Assembly (NCBI GenBank): GCA_902524595.1
Contig: CABZDS010000001.1
Coordinates: forward strand, 1-64,000
Direction of reading: 5' to 3'
Length of the DNA: 64,000 nt
Origin: an uncultured Pelagibacteraceae bacterium
GTDB taxonomy: Bacteria; Pseudomonadota; Alphaproteobacteria; Pelagibacterales; Pelagibacteraceae
A model generated the notes under the pieces. That model was given only the letters and a program-made list of their open reading frames with translations, had not been told where the DNA came from and made no database searches. The translations under genes and the position numbers were made by a program. Positions 1 through 14,934 of this stretch are shown here, piece by piece; the first letter of the stretch is position 1, and each line of letters begins with the position of its first letter.

Positions 1-540
1 GGTGTTTTTTGTGGTGTTACATCAAAAAATATATGTGAATTGTTAAAGACAAATTTTGGTAGTGATTTTAGATATTACGGATTAGATTTATTTGGATCTA
101 CTAAAACATCAAGTGTAGATGAGATCGAACCTAAATTTCTTGAAAATCAAAAGTTTTCGAATCCACTTAAAACTATCTATTATAATTTCATAAAAAAAGA
201 AAATTTAAATTCAAAGATATCTGTTCAAAATTTTTTAAAGAAATTTTCACAAAATATTGAGCTAATAGAAGGAGACACAAGGGTGACTTTAAAAAAAGTT
301 CCTTTAAGTGAAATTGATTTCGTATTTTTAGATGGAGGCCATAGTTACGATACTGTTTTAAGTGATTTACAGAAACTTTATGAAAACATGAAAAATAATT
401 CTAAAATTGTTTGCGATGATTTTGCAGGTATTACAAAAATTGAAAGTGTTGAAAAGGCAATAAAAGACTTTGCAAATAATAACAAAATAAAACTTGAAGA
501 AAAATTTAAAAGATTTGCTTTATTGAATGTAGAAAAATAA
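1..540 (+). CDS. class I SAM-dependent methyltransferase, 5' truncated by window edge
   Basis: Frame is open from base 1 (GVFCGVTSKNICELLKTNFGS...) so the ORF-track TTG start at 40 is probably not the true start; FVFLDGGHSYDTVLSDL motif typical of TylF/Methyltransf_24-like enzymes. Confidence 0.6.
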   Translation, partial: GVFCGVTSKNICELLKTNFGSDFRYYGLDLFGSTKTSSVDEIEPKFLENQKFSNPLKTIYYNFIKKENLNSKISVQNFLKKFSQNIELIEGDTRVTLKKVPLSEIDFVFLDGGHSYDTVLSDLQKLYENMKNNSKIVCDDFAGITKIESVEKAIKDFANNNKIKLEEKFKRFALLNVEK

Positions 541-543
541 TTA

Positions 544-1941
544 TTAAGAGTGAATTTGTCTTTTATCTACTGATAATGCTGCTTCTTTTATAGCTTCTGA
601 AAATGTTGGGTGTGCGTGACATGTTCTTGCAATATCTTCGGAACTAGCTCCAAATTCCATTGCAACAGCCATCTCAGCTATCATTTCTCCTGCATGAGGA
701 CCAATAATATGAACGCCAAGCACTTTATCAGTTGATTGGTCTGCCAAAATTTTTACAAAACCCTCTGGCTCATCAATTGCTTTGGCTCTTGAATTTGCCA
801 TGAAAGGAAATTTACCAATTTTATAACTTATGTTTTCTTTTTTTAATTGTTCTTCGCTTTTGCCAACATAAGCAACCTCGGGAGATGTATAAACAACTCC
901 AGGAATAATATCGTAATTAACATGACCTGATTGGCCTGCTATTAATTCTGCAACTGCAATTCCTTCCTCTTCAGCTTTGTGAGCTAACATTGGGCCATCA
1001 ATAACATCACCTATTGCATATATATTTTTAACATTTGTTTCAAAATTTTTATTTACTTTAACTCTTCCTTTTTCATCTAATGTTACACCAACTTTGTCTA
1101 AACCTAAGTTTTTAGTATAAGGTCTTCTTCCAACAGAAATTAAAACTACATCAACATCGTGTTTTATTTTTTGACCATCATTTTGTGAAGTCTCAACCGT
1201 TACACCATTGGAGTTTTTAGTTATTTTATCAACTTTAGTATTAAGATTGAATTTTATACCTTGCTTCTTTAATATTTTCATAAATTCATTTGAAATATCT
1301 CGATCCATTCCAGGTGTGATATGATCTAAAAATTCAATAACTGTGACTTCAGTACCAAGTCTTGACCAAACTGATCCCATTTCTAATCCTATATATCCTC
1401 CTCCAACAACAATCATTTTATTAGGAAGTTTGGGGATAGATAGGGCTCCAGTGGAAGAAAGAATTCTCTCTTCATCAAAGTCTACTCCAGGCAATGAAAC
1501 TGGTTCTGATCCTGTACTGATTATTGTTTTATCAGTTTGAATTATTTTAGTGCCTTCAGAGCCTTCAATTTTTATTGATTTTTCATTCTCAAATGAACCT
1601 TTGCCTTTGAAATAAGTGACTTTGTTTTTTTTGAATAAAAATTCAACACCTTTAGTCAAAACTGTTACGGCTTTGTCTTTATTTTTCATCATTTTATCTA
1701 AATTGAGTTTTATTTCTCCAGTCTCGATTCCAATTTTTTCAAAATTTTTAGCACTGTGAAATTTTTCAGATAAATTAAGTAAACTTTTTGATGGGATACA
1801 TCCAATATTTAAACATGTCCCACCTAAAGATCCTCTAGACTCTATGCATGCTGTTTTAAGTCCAAGTTGAGACAATCTAATTGCACAAACATATCCACCA
1901 GGGCCACCACCAATTACCGTAATATCAAATTTTTCTGACAT
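544..1941 (-). CDS. lpdA: dihydrolipoamide dehydrogenase (E3)
   Basis: GGTCLNIGCIPSK redox disulfide, FAD/NAD motifs, C-terminal HAHPTFSEAIKEA; directly follows sucB. Confidence 0.97.
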   Translation of the reverse strand: MSEKFDITVIGGGPGGYVCAIRLSQLGLKTACIESRGSLGGTCLNIGCIPSKSLLNLSEKFHSAKNFEKIGIETGEIKLNLDKMMKNKDKAVTVLTKGVEFLFKKNKVTYFKGKGSFENEKSIKIEGSEGTKIIQTDKTIISTGSEPVSLPGVDFDEERILSSTGALSIPKLPNKMIVVGGGYIGLEMGSVWSRLGTEVTVIEFLDHITPGMDRDISNEFMKILKKQGIKFNLNTKVDKITKNSNGVTVETSQNDGQKIKHDVDVVLISVGRRPYTKNLGLDKVGVTLDEKGRVKVNKNFETNVKNIYAIGDVIDGPMLAHKAEEEGIAVAELIAGQSGHVNYDIIPGVVYTSPEVAYVGKSEEQLKKENISYKIGKFPFMANSRAKAIDEPEGFVKILADQSTDKVLGVHIIGPHAGEMIAEMAVAMEFGASSEDIARTCHAHPTFSEAIKEAALSVDKRQIHS

Positions 1942-1942
1942 A

Positions 1943-3217
1943 TTATAAATTTAAAAATAACTTTCTTGGATCTTCTAAGTTTTCTTTAACAGTTTTTAAA
2001 AAACTTACAGACTCTTTTCCATCAATTATTCTATGATCATAAGACAATGCTAAAAACATTACAGGTCTAGCCTTTATCTCACCATCAACAACAACAGGTC
2101 TTTCAATGATATTATGCATTCCAAGAACTGCTGATTGCGGAGGGTTTAAAATAGGAGTAGATAACATTGATCCATACACCCCTCCGTTGCTAATTGTAAA
2201 TGTTCCTCCTTGAAGATCCTCTATAGTAAGACCACCACTTTTTGCTTTGTCTGACAAATCTTTTATGTTTTTTTCAATTTCCGCAAAAGACATTTCATCA
2301 GCATTTTTTAATACTGGAACTACTAATCCTTTTTCAGTTCCGACTGCAAAGCTGACATTATAATAATTTTTGTAAACCATTTCATCATTTTCAACTTCAG
2401 CATTTATCGCAGGAAATAATTTTAATCCTACTATACAAGCTTTCACAAAAAAGGACATGAAGCCAAGTTTAATTCCATAACTATTTTGGAAATCTTCTTG
2501 GTTATCTTTTCTCATTGAGATTATATTTGACATATCAACCTCATTAAACGTTGTGAGCATAGCTGCATTATTTTGAGCCTCTTTTAAACGTTTAGCAATT
2601 GTTTGTCTTAGTCTTGACATTTTAATTCGTTCTTCTTCACCGTATTGAATTTTTCTTTCGTTAGGTTGAGGGTTGGCTCCCATTAAACCTATCAAATCAC
2701 CTTTTAAAATTCTTCCATCTTTACCTGTTCCTTTTACTTCATCTAAATTAATTTTATTTTCAACAACCATTTTTCTTACAGCAGGAGAAAGTGTTTTATT
2801 TTGTTTAATAGGCTTGGCTACTTCAACTTCATCAGTTAATACCAATGGTTCTTCATCGAGCAATAAAGGTTCTTGAGTTTTTTTTGTATCTTTTTTCTTT
2901 TCGATTTCTAAATTTATTACATTATTTTTTTCAACGTTTCCTTTAACTGGCTCAGCTTCCTTTTCTTCTCTAAGAGCACCACCTTCTGAAATCATTCCTA
3001 ATACAGTTCCGACTTCAACTGTATCACCATCTTTTGAGTTGATCTCTGATATAACACCACTCGCAGGTGCAGGAACTTCTAAGTTTACTTTATCAGTTTC
3101 TAATTCTACTACAGCTTCATCAGCAACAACGTTATCACCCTTTTTCTTTAACCATTTCGTGACCGTAGCCTCTGTTATACTTTCTCCCAAAACTGGAACT
3201 AATATTTTTTCACTCAT
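1943..3217 (-). CDS. sucB: 2-oxoglutarate dehydrogenase E2, dihydrolipoyl succinyltransferase
   Basis: N-terminal lipoyl domain ([14 protein letters not shown]), peripheral binding domain, C-terminal [16 protein letters not shown] catalytic motif. Confidence 0.97.
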   Translation of the reverse strand: MSEKILVPVLGESITEATVTKWLKKKGDNVVADEAVVELETDKVNLEVPAPASGVISEINSKDGDTVEVGTVLGMISEGGALREEKEAEPVKGNVEKNNVINLEIEKKKDTKKTQEPLLLDEEPLVLTDEVEVAKPIKQNKTLSPAVRKMVVENKINLDEVKGTGKDGRILKGDLIGLMGANPQPNERKIQYGEEERIKMSRLRQTIAKRLKEAQNNAAMLTTFNEVDMSNIISMRKDNQEDFQNSYGIKLGFMSFFVKACIVGLKLFPAINAEVENDEMVYKNYYNVSFAVGTEKGLVVPVLKNADEMSFAEIEKNIKDLSDKAKSGGLTIEDLQGGTFTISNGGVYGSMLSTPILNPPQSAVLGMHNIIERPVVVDGEIKARPVMFLALSYDHRIIDGKESVSFLKTVKENLEDPRKLFLNL

Positions 3218-6115
3218 TTATTCAAATACTTTATTTATAATTTCTTGTTGTTCAGAGTTATGTCTTCTTGCATAACCTGTGGCAGGTGTAGCATCTGGAC
3301 TTCTTCCAATGTAAGAAATTGAATTGTTTTTAGCCTTAATAGTCTCTAATGTCCATTGTATATAATCTCTAACAGCAAACCAAGCTCCCATATTTTTAGG
3401 CTCCTCTTGGCACCAATAAAATTTTGCATTTTTTGCAAATGGTTTTAGCTCTTTAACCAAACTTTTTGCAGGGAAGGGATAAAGTTGTTCAATTCTATAC
3501 AAAATCACATCATTGATTTTTAGTTTCTCTCTTGCTGCAAGAAGATCAAAGTAAACTTTTCCGGAGCATAATATTACTTTTCTAATTTTTTTGTCGTCTT
3601 TTAACTTAATAAACCCTTTTTGCTTAGTATCTTTAGCATGATCCCATAACACTCTATGGAAAGAATTTTGTTTACTAAAATCTTCCAAATTTGATACACA
3701 AAATTTATTTCTTAAAAGTGACTTTGGTGTCATTATGATTAAAGGTTTTCTAAAATCACGGTGCATCTGTCTTCTTAAAGCATGAAAATAATTTGCAGGT
3801 GTTGTGCAATTCAAAACTTGTAAATTATCATTTGCACATAATTGTAAAAATCTCTCTAACCTTGCAGAGGAGTGTTCTGGACCTTGTCCCTCATAGCCGT
3901 GAGGTAATAACATAACTAGTCCTGATGCTCGTTTCCACTTTCTTTCACCAGATGATATAAATTGATCAATGATTACTTGAGCACCATTTGCAAAATCACC
4001 GAATTGAGCTTCCCAAATAGTCAATGTATTCGGTTCTACTAAACTGTATCCATATTCAAATCCTAAAACTGCAAGTTCAGATAAAAAACTATCTACAATC
4101 TCATAATTTTGTTGATTACTAGATATATTGTTTAAAGGTATGTACCTTGAATTATCAGCTTGATTTCTTAAAACTGAATGTCTTTGACTAAAGGTACCTC
4201 TACCGGAATCCTGACCTACTAACCTTATTGGATAACCTTCAACTAATAATGAACCAAATGCCAAAGACTCAGCTGTTGCCCAATCAATACCTGAGCCTTC
4301 ATCAATAGTTTTTTTTCTATTTTCCATAATTTTTGTTATGGTTTTGTGAATATTTTTATCAGATGGAAAAACATGTATTCTATCAGAAATATCATTTAAA
4401 ATTTTCAAATCTGATCCAGTCAAACCTCTTTTATCTTTACCTTTTTCGGGTTTATATCTGGACCAAGTTCCCTCAAACCATCTAATTTTTGGTTTATAAT
4501 CTTTCGCATTTTTAAATTGATCATGTAATAAATTTTTAAAATCAATAATTTGTTTATCTAAATCTAGTTTCGAAAAAAGTCCTTCATTTACAAGCTTTTC
4601 ACCATAAATTTTAATTGTAGACGGATGAGATCTAATTTTTTTGTACATAAGTGGTTGGGTGAAAGATGGCTCATCTCCCTCATTATGTCCAAATCTTCTG
4701 TAACATATTAAATCAATTACAACATCGCGATTAAATTTTAATCTAAATTCAGTTGCTATTCTAGTTGCGTAAACTACTGCTTCAGGGTCATCTCCATTAA
4801 CATGGATGATTGGTGCATCAACCATTTTACCTACGTCAGAAGGATAAGGGGAAGATCGTGCAAATCTAGGGCTTGTTGTAAATCCAATTTGGTTGTTAAC
4901 AATAATATGGATTGTCCCTCCAGTGTTATGACCAGGAAGTCCAGACATTGCAAAGCACTCTGCCACTATTCCTTGTCCTGCAAATGCTGCATCACCATGA
5001 ATTAATATTGGTATAACTTTATTTCTTTGTTTGTCTTTGTGAAAAAATTGTTTAGCTCTAGTTTGGCCAAGAACAACAGGATTAACTGCCTCTAAATGTG
5101 AAGGATTATCTGTTAAACTAACGTGTACAGGATTTCCATCAAATTCTCTATCAGATGAGGCTCCTAAATGGTATTTGACATCTCCAGCACCATCTTCTGA
5201 ACCATCCATTTCACCAGCAAATTCATTAAAAATTCTTTTATAAGACTTTTGTAAAACGTTTGCTAAGACATTTAGTCTTCCTCTATGTGACATTCCTATT
5301 TTAACTTCTTTTATTTTGGATTGTCCTCCGATTTTTATAATTTGCTCAAGAGCAGGTATTAAACTTTCTCCACCATCTAAACCAAATCTTTTAGTTCCAA
5401 CATATTTTGTGTTTAAAAATTTTTCAAATCCCTCTGCTTGAATTAATTTATTTAAAATTGCTTGCTTTCCATTTTTTGTAAACTTGAGTGCATTCTTGTC
5501 TTTTTCAACTCTATCTCTAAACCACATTCTCTCAGTTGGATTTGAAATATGCATGTATTCATAACCTATGGGACCACAATAAGTTTTTTTTAAAAACTTA
5601 AGTATTTCTCTAATATTTGCACTTTTTTTATTTATTATTCCGTTTAGAAAAATTTCTTTGACATAATCTTCTTTCTTAAAACCGTAGTACTCAGGATGTA
5701 ATTCGTCTAAATATTCTGACTTCATCAATTCTAAAGGATCTAATTTTGATAATAGATGCCCTCTTAAGCGATAAGCTCTTATCAAGGCTACAGCACTTAT
5801 TGAATTTTTGTTTGAATTTGCAATTACTTGGAAATTAAACTTGCTAGAGTTATCTTTGATCTTTTCATTTTCTTTGGCTGTTTTCTCGACATCCTCAATA
5901 TTAATTTTTTTTGAAAAAGGTTTCCACGACGGTCCATTTATCTCGTCGACTAATATCTTCATATCCTCATCCACACTTGAGAAATATTCGATCCAACTTT
6001 CAGAAAGAGATGGATCTTTATTTATAAATTTTACGTACATTTCCTCAATAAATGCACTATTGGCCTTATTTAGAAATGATGTTTTTTTATATTCAAGATT
6101 TTTAGGAGAACTCAT
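3218..6115 (-). CDS. sucA: 2-oxoglutarate dehydrogenase E1
   Basis: 965 aa; IGMSHRGRLNVLANV, HGDAAFAGQG, GHNEGDEPSFTQP motifs. Confidence 0.98.
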   Translation of the reverse strand: MSSPKNLEYKKTSFLNKANSAFIEEMYVKFINKDPSLSESWIEYFSSVDEDMKILVDEINGPSWKPFSKKINIEDVEKTAKENEKIKDNSSKFNFQVIANSNKNSISAVALIRAYRLRGHLLSKLDPLELMKSEYLDELHPEYYGFKKEDYVKEIFLNGIINKKSANIREILKFLKKTYCGPIGYEYMHISNPTERMWFRDRVEKDKNALKFTKNGKQAILNKLIQAEGFEKFLNTKYVGTKRFGLDGGESLIPALEQIIKIGGQSKIKEVKIGMSHRGRLNVLANVLQKSYKRIFNEFAGEMDGSEDGAGDVKYHLGASSDREFDGNPVHVSLTDNPSHLEAVNPVVLGQTRAKQFFHKDKQRNKVIPILIHGDAAFAGQGIVAECFAMSGLPGHNTGGTIHIIVNNQIGFTTSPRFARSSPYPSDVGKMVDAPIIHVNGDDPEAVVYATRIATEFRLKFNRDVVIDLICYRRFGHNEGDEPSFTQPLMYKKIRSHPSTIKIYGEKLVNEGLFSKLDLDKQIIDFKNLLHDQFKNAKDYKPKIRWFEGTWSRYKPEKGKDKRGLTGSDLKILNDISDRIHVFPSDKNIHKTITKIMENRKKTIDEGSGIDWATAESLAFGSLLVEGYPIRLVGQDSGRGTFSQRHSVLRNQADNSRYIPLNNISSNQQNYEIVDSFLSELAVLGFEYGYSLVEPNTLTIWEAQFGDFANGAQVIIDQFISSGERKWKRASGLVMLLPHGYEGQGPEHSSARLERFLQLCANDNLQVLNCTTPANYFHALRRQMHRDFRKPLIIMTPKSLLRNKFCVSNLEDFSKQNSFHRVLWDHAKDTKQKGFIKLKDDKKIRKVILCSGKVYFDLLAAREKLKINDVILYRIEQLYPFPAKSLVKELKPFAKNAKFYWCQEEPKNMGAWFAVRDYIQWTLETIKAKNNSISYIGRSPDATPATGYARRHNSEQQEIINKVFE

Positions 6116-6145
6116 TTTATTTTATTATAATACTAAATTTTGTTT

Positions 6146-7021
6146 TCAATTGGACAATTTATTTAACAATGTTTTTCCAATTTCTGAAGGTGATGTGGCT
6201 ACTTCTATGCCACAATCTTCCATTTTTTTGATTTTATCTTTGGCCCCACCTTTACCACCTGATATTATTGCTCCCGCATGTCCCATTCTTCTACCCGGTG
6301 GTGCTGTAACTCCTGCAATAAAACCAACCATGGGTTTTTTAATGTCATGATTTTTTACAAATTCAGCTGCTTCTTCTTCAGCTGATCCACCTATTTCACC
6401 AATCATTAAAATTGATTTAGTTTCCTCATCTTTTAAAAATAAATCTAAACAATCTACAAAGTTTGTGCCATTTATTGGATCACCACCTATACCTATACAT
6501 GTTGATTGGCCCAAATCATTCTCCGTTGTTTGTGCAACAGCCTCGTAAGTCAAAGTTCCAGATCTTGATACAATACCAACAGAACCCTTTTTATGGATAT
6601 TTCCTGGCATTATTCCGATCTTGCATTCATCAGGAGTGATTATCCCAGGACAATTAGGACCGATTAATCTTGATTTTGAATTAAGTAATTTTTTTTTGAC
6701 CTTAATCATATCAAGAACTGGTATTCCCTCAGTAATACAAACAATTAATTCTAAGTTAGCTTCAATAGCTTCTATGATTGCTGTAGATGCAAACTTCGCA
6801 GGAACATAAATCATAGTTGCGTTGGCACCAGTTTTATCGACTGCTTCCTTTACTGTATTAAATACTGGTCTATCTAGATGAGTTTGACCACCTTTTTTTG
6901 GTGTAACCCCTCCAACTAAATTTGTTCCATATTTAATTGCTTGCTCTGAATGAAAAGTTCCGTGACTACCTGTAAAACCCTGGCAAATTAACCTCGTATT
7001 TTTATTAATTAAAACTGACAT
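6146..7021 (-). CDS. sucD: succinyl-CoA synthetase alpha subunit
   Basis: CoA-binding N-terminus, [18 protein letters not shown] active-site His motif. Confidence 0.98.
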   Translation of the reverse strand: MSVLINKNTRLICQGFTGSHGTFHSEQAIKYGTNLVGGVTPKKGGQTHLDRPVFNTVKEAVDKTGANATMIYVPAKFASTAIIEAIEANLELIVCITEGIPVLDMIKVKKKLLNSKSRLIGPNCPGIITPDECKIGIMPGNIHKKGSVGIVSRSGTLTYEAVAQTTENDLGQSTCIGIGGDPINGTNFVDCLDLFLKDEETKSILMIGEIGGSAEEEAAEFVKNHDIKKPMVGFIAGVTAPPGRRMGHAGAIISGGKGGAKDKIKKMEDCGIEVATSPSEIGKTLLNKLSN

Positions 7022-8182
7022 TTATTTAATAGCCTCTACAATTTTTTTGGCAGCATCTGATAAGTCCGATGCAGAAATTAACTCAAGACCTGAATTATCA
7101 AGTATTTTTTTTCCCTCTTCAAAATTTGTTCCGGCCAATCTTACAACCAAAGGAACATTCATTTTTATTTCTTTTGCTGCATCCACAACACCTTGGGCAA
7201 GAACATCACATCTCATTATTCCACCAAAAATATTAATCAATATTCCTTTAACATTTTTATCTGATAAAATTATTTTAAAAGCAGCCGCCACTTTTTCTTT
7301 AGAAGCACCACCACCAACATCTAAAAAATTTGCTGGCTCCTTTCCATATAATTTAATTATGTCCATAGTTGCCATTGCAAGCCCAGCTCCATTAACCATG
7401 CATCCAATTGTTCCATCAAGCTTAATATATGCTAAATCATGCTTGCTAGCTTCTATCTCTGTTTCTTCTTCTTCATTAAGGTCTCTCAACTCAATTAGCT
7501 CTGGATGTCTAAATAAAGCATTTCCATCAAAATTCATTTTTGCATCTAAACAAATCAACTCTTTTTCTTTTGTTAAAATTAAAGGATTAATTTCAATTAA
7601 ATTAGCGTCAGTTTCTATAAATAATTTGTATATAGACTTGATTAGACTAATTCCTTGCTTTTTTGTTTCTTCATTTAAATTGAAAATACTTATTATTTTA
7701 TTACAATTTTCATCAGATATTTCGTTATCTAAATCTACTTTTGTTGTTAAAATTTTCTCCGGAGACTTGATTGCAACTTCTTCTATATCCATACCCCCTT
7801 GATCACTTGAGATAAAAGCTATCTTTGAACTTGCACGATCTACTACGCAAGACAAATAAAATTCTTTATCAATTTTAGATGAAACTTCGACATATAATCT
7901 TTTAACAATTCTTCCACTAGGTCCTGTCTGATGAGTAATTAATTTTTTTCCAAGCAAGGATTTTGCTTCTGTTTCAAGACTTTTTAAATCATTTACTATT
8001 TTAACTCCACCAGCTTTACCTCTACCTCCAGCATGAATCTGTGCTTTCAACACATATTTATCAGTTTTAAGATTTTTAGCTTTTTCCAATAATTCATTTA
8101 CATCTAGAGCATAAACTCCATCCGGAACTTTAGCTCCATATTTTCTAAGTATATTCTTTGCTTGGTGTTCGTGAATATTCAT
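7022..8182 (-). CDS. sucC: succinyl-CoA synthetase beta subunit
   Basis: [45 protein letters not shown] motifs. Confidence 0.98.
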   Translation of the reverse strand: MNIHEHQAKNILRKYGAKVPDGVYALDVNELLEKAKNLKTDKYVLKAQIHAGGRGKAGGVKIVNDLKSLETEAKSLLGKKLITHQTGPSGRIVKRLYVEVSSKIDKEFYLSCVVDRASSKIAFISSDQGGMDIEEVAIKSPEKILTTKVDLDNEISDENCNKIISIFNLNEETKKQGISLIKSIYKLFIETDANLIEINPLILTKEKELICLDAKMNFDGNALFRHPELIELRDLNEEEETEIEASKHDLAYIKLDGTIGCMVNGAGLAMATMDIIKLYGKEPANFLDVGGGASKEKVAAAFKIILSDKNVKGILINIFGGIMRCDVLAQGVVDAAKEIKMNVPLVVRLAGTNFEEGKKILDNSGLELISASDLSDAAKKIVEAIK

Positions 8183-8185
8183 TAA

Positions 8186-10646
<2,461 letters not shown>

Positions 10647-10666
10647 GGAATTATTTAAATAAGTAA

Positions 10667-11440
10667 TTAAGCGGTTGCAAGCATTTTTTTTATCTCAGCA
10701 ATAGCTTTTGCTGGATTTAATCCTTTTGGACATGCACTTGTGCAGTTTAAAATAGTGTGGCATCTATAAAGTTTGAGTTCGTCTGCAACTTTTTGCAATC
10801 TTTCTTTTTTATCTTCATCTCTACTATCCATGATCCATCTATAAGCTTGTAGCAAGACTGCAGGACCTAAATATTTATCTCCATTCCACCAATAACTAGG
10901 ACAAGATGTTGAGCAACAGGCACACATTATACACTCATACGCACCATCTAATTTAGCTCTGTCTTCTTGAGATTGGTGAATTTCTGTAGTTTCACTTTTT
11001 GAATTATTTTTTAACCAAGGTTCAATGGATTGATATTGTTTATATAATCCACTTAAGTCTCCGATTAAATCTTTTTTTACTTTTAAATGTGGTAAAGGAT
11101 AAATATCTATATCACCTTTTATTTCTGAATGTGGTTTTGTGCAAGCAAGTCCATTTTTTCCCCCCATGTTCATTGCACATGATCCACATACTCCATGCGC
11201 ACAAGATCTTCTATAAGCTATAGTTGGGTCAATTTCATTTTTAATTTTGTTTAATATGTCTAGAACTTTAGAGGGACAATTATCCATATCAACTTCATAG
11301 GTATCAATTCGAGGATTCTCACCAGTAGATGGATCCCACCTATAGACATTTATTTTTCTTAAGTTTTTTGAACCAGTTTTGTCTTTAAAATATTTACCTT
11401 TATTGACTTTCGAGTTTTGAGGTAAATTAATTTGAACCAT
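10667..11440 (-). CDS. sdhB: succinate dehydrogenase iron-sulfur subunit
   Basis: [12 protein letters not shown] and [17 protein letters not shown] Fe-S motifs. Confidence 0.97.
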   Translation of the reverse strand: MVQINLPQNSKVNKGKYFKDKTGSKNLRKINVYRWDPSTGENPRIDTYEVDMDNCPSKVLDILNKIKNEIDPTIAYRRSCAHGVCGSCAMNMGGKNGLACTKPHSEIKGDIDIYPLPHLKVKKDLIGDLSGLYKQYQSIEPWLKNNSKSETTEIHQSQEDRAKLDGAYECIMCACCSTSCPSYWWNGDKYLGPAVLLQAYRWIMDSRDEDKKERLQKVADELKLYRCHTILNCTSACPKGLNPAKAIAEIKKMLATA

Positions 11441-13215
11441 TAATACACTCTTTCTTGAGGAGGAAAATATTGAACTTCATTTGTTAAGGTTGATGTATGC
11501 ACATCTCTGTATTCAATTTTAGTATTTTTTCCATCACACCAAGATAATGTATGTTTCATAAATTTATCATCGTTTCTTTTTGGGTAATCTTCTCGAGCAT
11601 GTGCTCCTCTACTTTCTTTTCTGTGGTATGCAGAGTCTACAGTAGTGATTGCTTGTCTAATCAAGTTATCAAACTCCAAGGTTTCGACTAAATCAGTATT
11701 GAATACCAACGATTTATCTTTAACAGAAATTGACTCCATTCCATCATAAGTCTTTCTGATTTCATCCACACCTTCTTTAAGATTTTTTTCGGTTCTAAAT
11801 ACAGCACATTTAGATTGCATTGTTTTTTGCATAGCAAGTCTTAATTCAGCAGTTCCATTGTCTCCTTCTGCATATCTTAATTTATCAAATCTATTCAAAC
11901 ACTTTTCAGTCTCACTCTCACTAACTTCTTCGTGAGGAGTTCCAGGTTTTACCAATTCTGCTGCCCTTTTTGCTGCAGCTCTACCAAAAACAACAAGATC
12001 AATAAGAGAATTTGATCCTAATCTGTTTGCTCCATGAACAGAAACACATGCGGCCTCACCAATAGCCATTAATCCAGTTACTGTTTTTTGGGAACCATTA
12101 ACTGTTAAAACTTCGGCTTTATAATTTGTTGGTATTCCACCCATATTATAATGAACTGTTGGAACAACAGGGATTGGTTCCTTGGTTACGTCAACATTTG
12201 CAAATAGTCTTGCTGCCTCTGTAATTCCAGGCAATCTATTTTCAATAACTTTTTTATCTAGATGGCTTAAGTATAGATGAACGTGATCTTGATCTTTACC
12301 AACACCTCTTCCTTCATTAATTTCTATAGACATAGATCTACTAACTACATCTCTCGATGCTAGATCTTTAGCGTTAGGAGCATATCTCTCCATAAATCTT
12401 TCACCTTTGGAGTTTACTAAGTATCCGCCTTCACCTCTTACACCTTCTGAAATAAGTGTTCCATGTCCATATATGCCTGTTGGATGAAATTGTACAAACT
12501 CCATATCTTGTAAAGGCAATCCTGCTCTGAGCACCATTGCATTGCCATCACCAGTGCAAGTGTGTGCTGAAGTTGCTGAGTAATAAACTTTTCCATAACC
12601 ACCAGTAGCAATAATAGTGATATGAGATCTAAAACGATGGATTGTTCCATCATTTAAATTCCAAGCTATTAAACCTTTACATTGACCATCTTTCATTATT
12701 AAGTCTAATGCAAAATATTCAATAAAAAATTCTGTATTATGTTTTAATGCTTGACCATATAGAGTATGTAAAATTGCATGACCCGTTCTATCGGCTGCTG
12801 CACAAGTTCTTTGAACTATTCCATTACCATAATTTTTTGTCATTCCTCCAAATGGTCTTTGGTAAATTTTACCATCTTCTGTTCGACTAAAAGGCACACC
12901 ATATTTTTCAAGTTCTAAAACTGCTTTCGGAGCTTCTTTACACAAATATTCAATACTATCCTGATCGCCCAACCAATCTGCACCTTTTACTGTATCATAC
13001 ATATGCCAACGCCAATCATCTTCACCCATATTTCCTAATGCTGCTGAAATTCCTCCTTGAGCAGCTGATGTATGGCTTCTAGTTGGAAAGACTTTTGAGA
13101 TGCACGCAGTTTTTAATCCTGCTTCACTTAATCCTACAGCAGCTCTTAATCCTGAGCCACCGGCACCAAGTACAACGACGTCATATTCATGATCTATAAT
13201 ATTATAAGATTTCAT
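11440..13215 (-). CDS. sdhA: succinate dehydrogenase flavoprotein subunit
   Basis: [50 protein letters not shown] motifs. Confidence 0.98.
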   Translation of the reverse strand: MKSYNIIDHEYDVVVLGAGGSGLRAAVGLSEAGLKTACISKVFPTRSHTSAAQGGISAALGNMGEDDWRWHMYDTVKGADWLGDQDSIEYLCKEAPKAVLELEKYGVPFSRTEDGKIYQRPFGGMTKNYGNGIVQRTCAAADRTGHAILHTLYGQALKHNTEFFIEYFALDLIMKDGQCKGLIAWNLNDGTIHRFRSHITIIATGGYGKVYYSATSAHTCTGDGNAMVLRAGLPLQDMEFVQFHPTGIYGHGTLISEGVRGEGGYLVNSKGERFMERYAPNAKDLASRDVVSRSMSIEINEGRGVGKDQDHVHLYLSHLDKKVIENRLPGITEAARLFANVDVTKEPIPVVPTVHYNMGGIPTNYKAEVLTVNGSQKTVTGLMAIGEAACVSVHGANRLGSNSLIDLVVFGRAAAKRAAELVKPGTPHEEVSESETEKCLNRFDKLRYAEGDNGTAELRLAMQKTMQSKCAVFRTEKNLKEGVDEIRKTYDGMESISVKDKSLVFNTDLVETLEFDNLIRQAITTVDSAYHRKESRGAHAREDYPKRNDDKFMKHTLSWCDGKNTKIEYRDVHTSTLTNEVQYFPPQERVY

Positions 13216-13541
13216 ATAGTTATTTTAAATACTGCTATAATTGTAATTAATGGAATTGTTATAGCAAAAAAATTTAAACCTTTGTTTGCGGCATTTTTGA
13301 TTTTTTCGTCTTTAATATAGTCCTCAAATACCTCACTAATGCTTAATGCTGAAAAAAAATAGGCAAAAATCAAAAAAAGGCTTAATAAAAACTTAGATGG
13401 TTGAGCTGTAAGAAATGTTAATATTTCTATGTAACTTTTGTCGTAAATTGCGGCTAAGTTGAAAGCAAACCAGAGCATTAAGGGTATTAATATAAGAGAA
13501 CTTACTCTTAAAAATATCCATTTTTTTGTTATTGGTCTCAT
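13212..13541 (-). CDS. sdhD: succinate dehydrogenase membrane anchor
   Basis: 109 aa, three predicted TM segments, 4-bp overlap with sdhA. Confidence 0.85.
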   Translation of the reverse strand: MRPITKKWIFLRVSSLILIPLMLWFAFNLAAIYDKSYIEILTFLTAQPSKFLLSLFLIFAYFFSALSISEVFEDYIKDEKIKNAANKGLNFFAITIPLITIIAVFKITI

Positions 13542-13921
13542 TAGAATAAACTTCTTCCTATTAAATAAATTAATACTGTTAAAATAAATGATCCAAATAT
13601 AACAATTAGCCCTGTTACTTTTGTAGTTGTTAAATCAAATCCATAACCAAAATCCATGATTAAATGTCTTATTTCACTTAAAGTTTGAAAACTAAAAGAC
13701 CAGATAGCACCTAAAATAAGAAATTTTCCGAGAAAGGATTGAAGAAATAATTTTATAACTTCATAATTACTTTCTCCTAACAAAAAAAACATAAACCAAA
13801 AACAAATTAAAGTTATGACTAGTATATTTATTATGCCAGTAATTCTGTGTGATATCGAAACTAAAGATGAAATGTGCCATCTATAAATTTGGATATGAGG
13901 TGATAAAGGATTATTTTCCAT
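13541..13921 (-). CDS. sdhC: succinate dehydrogenase cytochrome b556 subunit
   Basis: PLSPHIQIYRWHISSLVSISHRITG signature and a second HLIMD heme-ligand region. Confidence 0.93.
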   Translation of the reverse strand: MENNPLSPHIQIYRWHISSLVSISHRITGIINILVITLICFWFMFFLLGESNYEVIKLFLQSFLGKFLILGAIWSFSFQTLSEIRHLIMDFGYGFDLTTTKVTGLIVIFGSFILTVLIYLIGRSLF

Positions 13922-14921
13922 TTTGTTTTGATTTCATTATTGTTTCTGCTATTTCAACAGAATTTAAAGCAGCACCTCTAAGTAAGTTATCAGATACTAT
14001 CCATAAATTAATAGAATTCTTTTTTGTTTTATCCTCTCTAATTCTTGAGATGAATGTTTCATCACTTCCTGTAGCTTCAAGTGGTGTGCTATATCCACCA
14101 TCCTCTCTTTTGTCTATTACTTTACAACCTTCGGCTTTATTTAAAGATTTTCTGATTTCATCAATAGAATAAGGTCTTTCAAATTCTATATTCACTGACT
14201 CTGAGTGAGAAACTAAAACAGGAATTCTTACGCAAGTGGCAGTGAGTTCTATGTTGTGATCTAGTATTTTTTTTGTTTCATTGGTCATTTTCAATTCTTC
14301 TTTTGTATATCCATCATCTGAGAAAACATCTATATGAGGAATAATATTAAATGCTATCTGTTTAGTAAAATTTTTTGACTCAATAGAATTTCCATCAAGA
14401 TATAACTTTGTTTGCTCTACTAATTCATCCATTGGTGCTTTACCCCCACCCGATACTGATTGATAAGTAGAAACTACAATTCTTCTAATATTGTATAAAT
14501 CATGCAATGGTTTTAAAGCAATTACTAATTGTGCGGTCGAACAATTAGGGTTGGCTACAATATTCTTTTTCATTTCACTAATTTTTTCAGCATTTACTTG
14601 AGGCACAATTAATGGCACATCAGGATCCATTCTAAAGAAGCTAGAATTATCAATTACTGTTGTAAATTTTGCTGCTTTTTCAGCATACTGTTCTGCTATT
14701 TTACCACCAGCTGCGAAGAAGGTAATATTCGCTTTTGAAAAATCATATTTTTCAAGATCATAAACTTCATAATCTTTACCCTTAAAACTTATTTTTTTTC
14801 CAGCACTATTAGATGAAGCAACCAAAAAAATATTATCAAATTTGATATCTTTCTTTTCAATTACTTCTAAAGTTTTTCTTCCAACATTACCGGTTGCACC
14901 GATGATAGCTATATTAGTCAT
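13911..14921 (-). CDS. asd: aspartate-semialdehyde dehydrogenase
   Basis: GATGNVGRKTLEV, NPNCSTAQLV active-site Cys; overlaps sdhC by 11 bp. Confidence 0.96.
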   Translation of the reverse strand: MTNIAIIGATGNVGRKTLEVIEKKDIKFDNIFLVASSNSAGKKISFKGKDYEVYDLEKYDFSKANITFFAAGGKIAEQYAEKAAKFTTVIDNSSFFRMDPDVPLIVPQVNAEKISEMKKNIVANPNCSTAQLVIALKPLHDLYNIRRIVVSTYQSVSGGGKAPMDELVEQTKLYLDGNSIESKNFTKQIAFNIIPHIDVFSDDGYTKEELKMTNETKKILDHNIELTATCVRIPVLVSHSESVNIEFERPYSIDEIRKSLNKAEGCKVIDKREDGGYSTPLEATGSDETFISRIREDKTKKNSINLWIVSDNLLRGAALNSVEIAETIMKSKQNGK

Positions 14922-14934
14922 TTAAAGATTTATA

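Noticed and set aside
5808-6350. 180-aa plus-strand ORF opposite the sucA/sucD junction
   Set aside because: Antisense to two conserved genes; no ribosome-binding site or family motif seen.
7047-7802. 251-aa plus-strand ORF opposite sucC
   Set aside because: Lies wholly antisense to a well-supported sucC; Ser/Ile/Phe-rich composition is typical of the reverse complement of an AT-rich gene, no recognisable domain.
12438-12653. 71-aa out-of-frame ORF within sdhA
   Set aside because: sdhA is intact in its own frame; chance ORF.
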